The notes under the pieces: model-generated
Told to the model about the DNA's origin: nothing
What the model saw: only the letters and a program-made list of their open reading frames with translations
Databases searched by the model: none
Assembly (NCBI GenBank): GCA_038216025.1
Contig: JBBQQK010000013.1
Location: forward strand, 1 to 17,996
Reading direction: 5' to 3'
DNA: 17,996 bases
Origin: JBBQQK01 sp038216025
GTDB lineage: Bacteria; Patescibacteriota; UBA1384; XYA2-FULL-43-10; 1-14-0-10-43-13
Made by a program: the position numbers and the translations under genes
Part shown: piece after piece, positions 16,201 to 17,996 of the stretch
Position numbering within the stretch: the first letter of the stretch is position 1
How the letters are laid out: every line of letters begins with the position of its first letter

Positions 16201-17996
16201 CCCCAGCGATAGTAAACACTACCTGCTCCAGAGCCGCCGTCTTCATTGCTGAAAGTAATGGAGGGGGAGATTTTGTAGTAGTTGTTATTTCCGTTCGGGT
16301 TGGCTGGATTCAAATAGATATCAGTTACAGGATTGACTTGATCAAATTTAAAAGTCTGCGTATAATGGGCTGATTCATTGCCGGCATTGGTAATCGAATA
16401 ATATGTTAAGACATTCGTTCCCCCTGGAGCATTGAAGCTTGTGGAGTAGATTGTATCTGCATTGCTTGCCCAATGGTATTTAATTGAAGCAATCCCGCTA
16501 TTGGGTTCAGTTGATATAAGCGAGATAGAGGGAGCAGAACCGGTGTAGTAGCCGTTGGTGCCGTTGGGGACAAAAGGATTTGAAGTTAACGTAATAGTTG
16601 GATTAGTTAGCTCAACGGAGTATGAAACAGAATAGGCTGTGGAAAGTCCGCTGTTCCCCACATTGTCAATACTATAGTAATTAAGAGTGTTGGTGCCTTC
16701 TGGAGCAGTAAGGGCAGTAGTATAGTCCTGATAAGAGTTACTGTTCCATCGGTACTTAATGGAGTCCATCCCTGAACCAGAACCATCATTTCCAGTTAGG
16801 TTGATCGTCGGAGCGGTGCCAACGAAATAGTTATTTGAGCCGTTGGGGCCAGCCGGTGAAGCCAATATAGAAACTGTCGGAGTATTGGTATCAACTTTGA
16901 ATTGTTGAGTTGAAGGGGAAGAACTTGTGGTATTGCTGATATTGTCAGTTGAATAATAGTAAAGGGTAATCACTCCTTCTGGAGCATTGAAAGAAGTGCT
17001 GTCTGAGGTTACCGTAGTGTATTCGCCCGAATTACCCCAGCGATAGGAAATTGAGGCTACTCCACTCTTGGTATCAACGGCGGATAAAGTGATGCCGATC
17101 GGTCCTGGAGACTTAAAATATCCATTGTTGCCATTGGCTGAGGCTGGTGACGTAACAATATTAATTGAAGGCGCTTCTGAATCAAAGTTCCAGCCGGTAT
17201 TACCTCCTCCATCAGTTGCATTGAGATAATTACCGGGAGTGATGACCCCTCCTGTAACGGTGTTGTTTGAAACATTAATATATTGACCTGAGGTAGAATT
17301 ACCGGGGATGGCTAGATTCCAGACCCCTGATCCGCCGGAGCGATTTAGGGTTAATGCTTTATTGATGGCACCTGTCAGGGTTAAGCCTGCTGCTCTGGTT
17401 ATAGTTTGCGTGGAGTTGGAAGCAAAGCTGACTGTCTTGCCAGCAGTAGAAGTCGACGAATCAATGTTTAATTGATTAAAAGATGTATTGCCAGAAATGA
17501 CACTATTTCCTGTCCCCGTAAAGTTAACCGTTTGTGTGCCGGGAGTGCTGCCTGCAGAAAAGGCACCACTGGAAATATCCCAGTTGCCGCCCACTGTTAA
17601 ATTTTGGCCATTGGCGTCTAAAATACCGTTACTATTTAGTAAATTGCCATTAATGGCATTAGCAGATTGAAGTTGAAGTGTACCTGCGCCTAAATGAGTT
17701 AGGTTGTTAAATGAGTTAGTACTCGATATTGTCTGAGTATTTGAAGATTTATTGAAGGTTACGGTTGATGCGCCGGGAGTAAAAGTGTCTTGATTTAGCC
17801 AATTGCCAGAGACAATCATATTGATAGTCTGCCGACCACCAACATTGTCTGCCAAAATCTTAACATTGCCGTTTGGAGTTGAATTAAAAATATTCATATC
17901 AACTGTAGTAAGTGTTGCACCGCTTACGCCTGTATTTTGGACTATAGATTTTCTGGCTGATTCGTTTTGGCCTATTGATAAAACGCCAGTCAAAGT
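13290..17996 (-). CDS. Giant repeat-rich surface protein, 5' end outside the window
   Basis: The frame is open to the right edge, so the signal peptide and true start are missing; residues are numbered from the TTG at 17993. Residues about 61-180 hold two copies of a beta-helix-like unit (GNW, F-x-x-G, VxF, QTI or VIS, SFNNL). Seven Ig-like units of about 90 residues follow (275-918; see the repeat entry), then Fn3/Ig-like domains at about 919-1017, 1018-1115 and 1116-1222, and two further Fn3-like domains (1245-1322 and 1465-1541) separated by an unassigned segment. Each of the last two ends in FTT and a proline-containing linker, followed by an amphipathic helix; the second helix is the C terminus. 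There is no LPXTG, no clear terminal membrane anchor and no catalytic motif. It is probably an exported adhesin or stalk; the partner is unknown. Confidence 0.85.
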   Translation of the reverse strand, partial: TLTGVLSIGQNESARKSIVQNTGVSGATLTTVDMNIFNSTPNGNVKILADNVGGRQTINMIVSGNWLNQDTFTPGASTVTFNKSSNTQTISSTNSFNNLTHLGAGTLQLQSANAINGNLLNSNGILDANGQNLTVGGNWDISSGAFSAGSTPGTQTVNFTGTGNSVISGNTSFNQLNIDSSTSTAGKTVSFASNSTQTITRAAGLTLTGAINKALTLNRSGGSGVWNLAIPGNSTSGQYINVSNNTVTGGVITPGNYLNATDGGGNTGWNFDSEAPSINIVTSPASANGNNGYFKSPGPIGITLSAVDTKSGVASISYRWGNSGEYTTVTSDSTSFNAPEGVITLYYYSTDNISNTTSSSPSTQQFKVDTNTPTVSILASPAGPNGSNNYFVGTAPTINLTGNDGSGSGMDSIKYRWNSNSYQDYTTALTAPEGTNTLNYYSIDNVGNSGLSTAYSVSYSVELTNPTITLTSNPFVPNGTNGYYTGSAPSISLISTEPNSGIASIKYHWASNADTIYSTSFNAPGGTNVLTYYSITNAGNESAHYTQTFKFDQVNPVTDIYLNPANPNGNNNYYKISPSITFSNEDGGSGAGSVYYRWGGSGDYSQYGNAVTTPEGISTIYYYGKDNAGNQTATFSREIKLDSSKPTVSTIVDPSELNGLAGYYVSTPSIALSADDVSGSGIASIKYRWNGSGEWQSYTTPITAPEDINTLSYYAIDNAGNQGNSENDPYRTDTIKPVADIHLDPSETDGNAGYYKTIPTFTLSATDGSGSGLVNIYYKWDSGSYQQYSSVISAPEGAHTLSYYTTDLAGNSGISSPITRSFKIDSIVPTASADVSPATPDQGQYYKNTIPTITLSGSDSGSGFGSIKYQWNSEQWQDYTSPITAIEGSSTLSYYAIDNAGNTGLNDPLSIEVKVDTTSPVITDSSPVPASNPTNNLTVKFNWKDAVDTSSGVNKYLVYISSSEGATDIVNGTPTEINSFEHTFAQAGKYYIRIKAKDNVDNTSDYSQESSVLIDQTNPIITLDNLIDGQYVNAKKFKLSGTSTDKMPGLAKIQVKTDNKDWSDANLTVKIDSSATWFYDWNGYSDGIHTVEVKALDSAGNETTSAKFSLIADTTAPSIPTDLRLFNISNQSADVYASYLDFASSTDETSRIKTYEVYRGNDKVAEISPHMELDNANYTGNALQPYYLIDKGLSSSAYSYKVKATDNAGNSIETTAISIDTSSKSTIEIDTISELSSFPSSTVTKEKTSSIISWKTVYPATSIVEYGESSSYGKTSELDNNPNQGHSVLLKDLRPSTTYHARVKSRDIYGKELVSDDTIFTTKTPPEDQSVLKVIIGTLSSFFKTITARGADSTSQSKTYNLASLQDFSDNILLTDISYKEKGLYQHILSYPKEEQVERSTDGKNYVKIGENGFYLDKKLDSNISYSYKKDNSRAITRKPAIGDNSPLAISESNIIKESVFASKDKVQLTVFWKTNRGASSQVEFGQNSSYGQKTKDDESLNIGHTITLDDLAPETAYHFKVISKDNKGNTAVSGDFTFTTPAAEQQKSILDTIIESLQRVLIALRFN
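15240..17171 (-). repeat. Seven tandem Ig-like (OmpL47-type) protein repeats
   Basis: Seven units begin at residues 275, 372, 465, 555, 645, 736 and 828 of the surface protein, each about 90-97 residues. Shared landmarks are P-x-x-x-I at the start, NGxxGYY, SGSGxxSIxYRW, a Y-T-T turn, APEGxxTLxYYSxDNxGN and a terminal KxDxxxP. They resemble the Ig-like repeats that databases call OmpL47-type. Copies have clearly diverged (unit 3 has PGG for PEG, unit 7 has IEG), so the array is old and not a recent DNA expansion. Confidence 0.8.

Noticed and set aside
15240..17171. CRISPR-like or recent DNA repeat array
   Set aside because: The similarity is at protein level with about 270-290-base periods and many differences; there are no short identical repeats with spacers.
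13290..17996. Open frames on the plus strand and other frames across the surface-protein gene
   Set aside because: They are short, lack start signals and lie inside a long coding frame with a clear domain pattern; they are shadows.

Overview
The window is AT-rich and gene-dense, with short intergenic gaps and the standard code (TAA, TAG and TGA all end genes). Its gene content suggests a member of the Candidate Phyla Radiation (Patescibacteria, Parcubacteria-like). The pointers are large membrane-anchored VirD4/TraG-like ATPases, a sigma-region-4/HARE-HTH regulator, a very long Ig/Fn3-repeat surface protein, separate secD and secF, and several short genes of no familiar family. This placement is inferred from gene content; no rRNA or other phylogenetic marker is present.

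Layout. (1) Plus strand, 1-6795: the 3' part of a VirD4-like ATPase gene, cut by the window edge; a two-gene unit (a small protein with an internal duplication, then a sigma-4/HARE regulator) behind a near-consensus promoter; then a complete 1054-residue VirD4-like ATPase with an N-terminal membrane anchor, paralogous to the first. (2) 6796-7478: 683 bases without a confident gene. This stretch is not featureless: it has G-rich direct repeats, a hairpin, an extended -10 promoter, several strong stems and a perfect bidirectional terminator, and is my best candidate for a structured RNA gene. (3) Minus strand, 7479-10878: sbp (DUF1290 membrane protein), secF and secD (overlapping), and upstream of secD an unusual fusion of a ribbon-helix-helix domain to a nucleotidyltransferase fold that has lost its active-site segments. 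(4) Minus strand, 10973-13193: a tightly coupled operon of a membrane-anchored Holliday-resolvase-like PD-(D/E)XK protein, a membrane-anchored polysaccharide deacetylase and an RluD-type pseudouridine synthase, with a promoter in front and a hairpin terminator behind. (5) Minus strand, 13290-17996: a surface protein of more than 1567 residues, cut by the right edge, with stalk-like repeats.

Functional picture: the two strands converge on the terminator near 7400. The plus side looks like DNA-transfer ATPases with a regulator between them. The minus side is mostly cell envelope: Sec export motor subunits, a cell-wall or glycan deacetylase, a small membrane protein and a giant exported adhesin or stalk. 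No CRISPR array, insertion sequence, tRNA or rRNA was seen.
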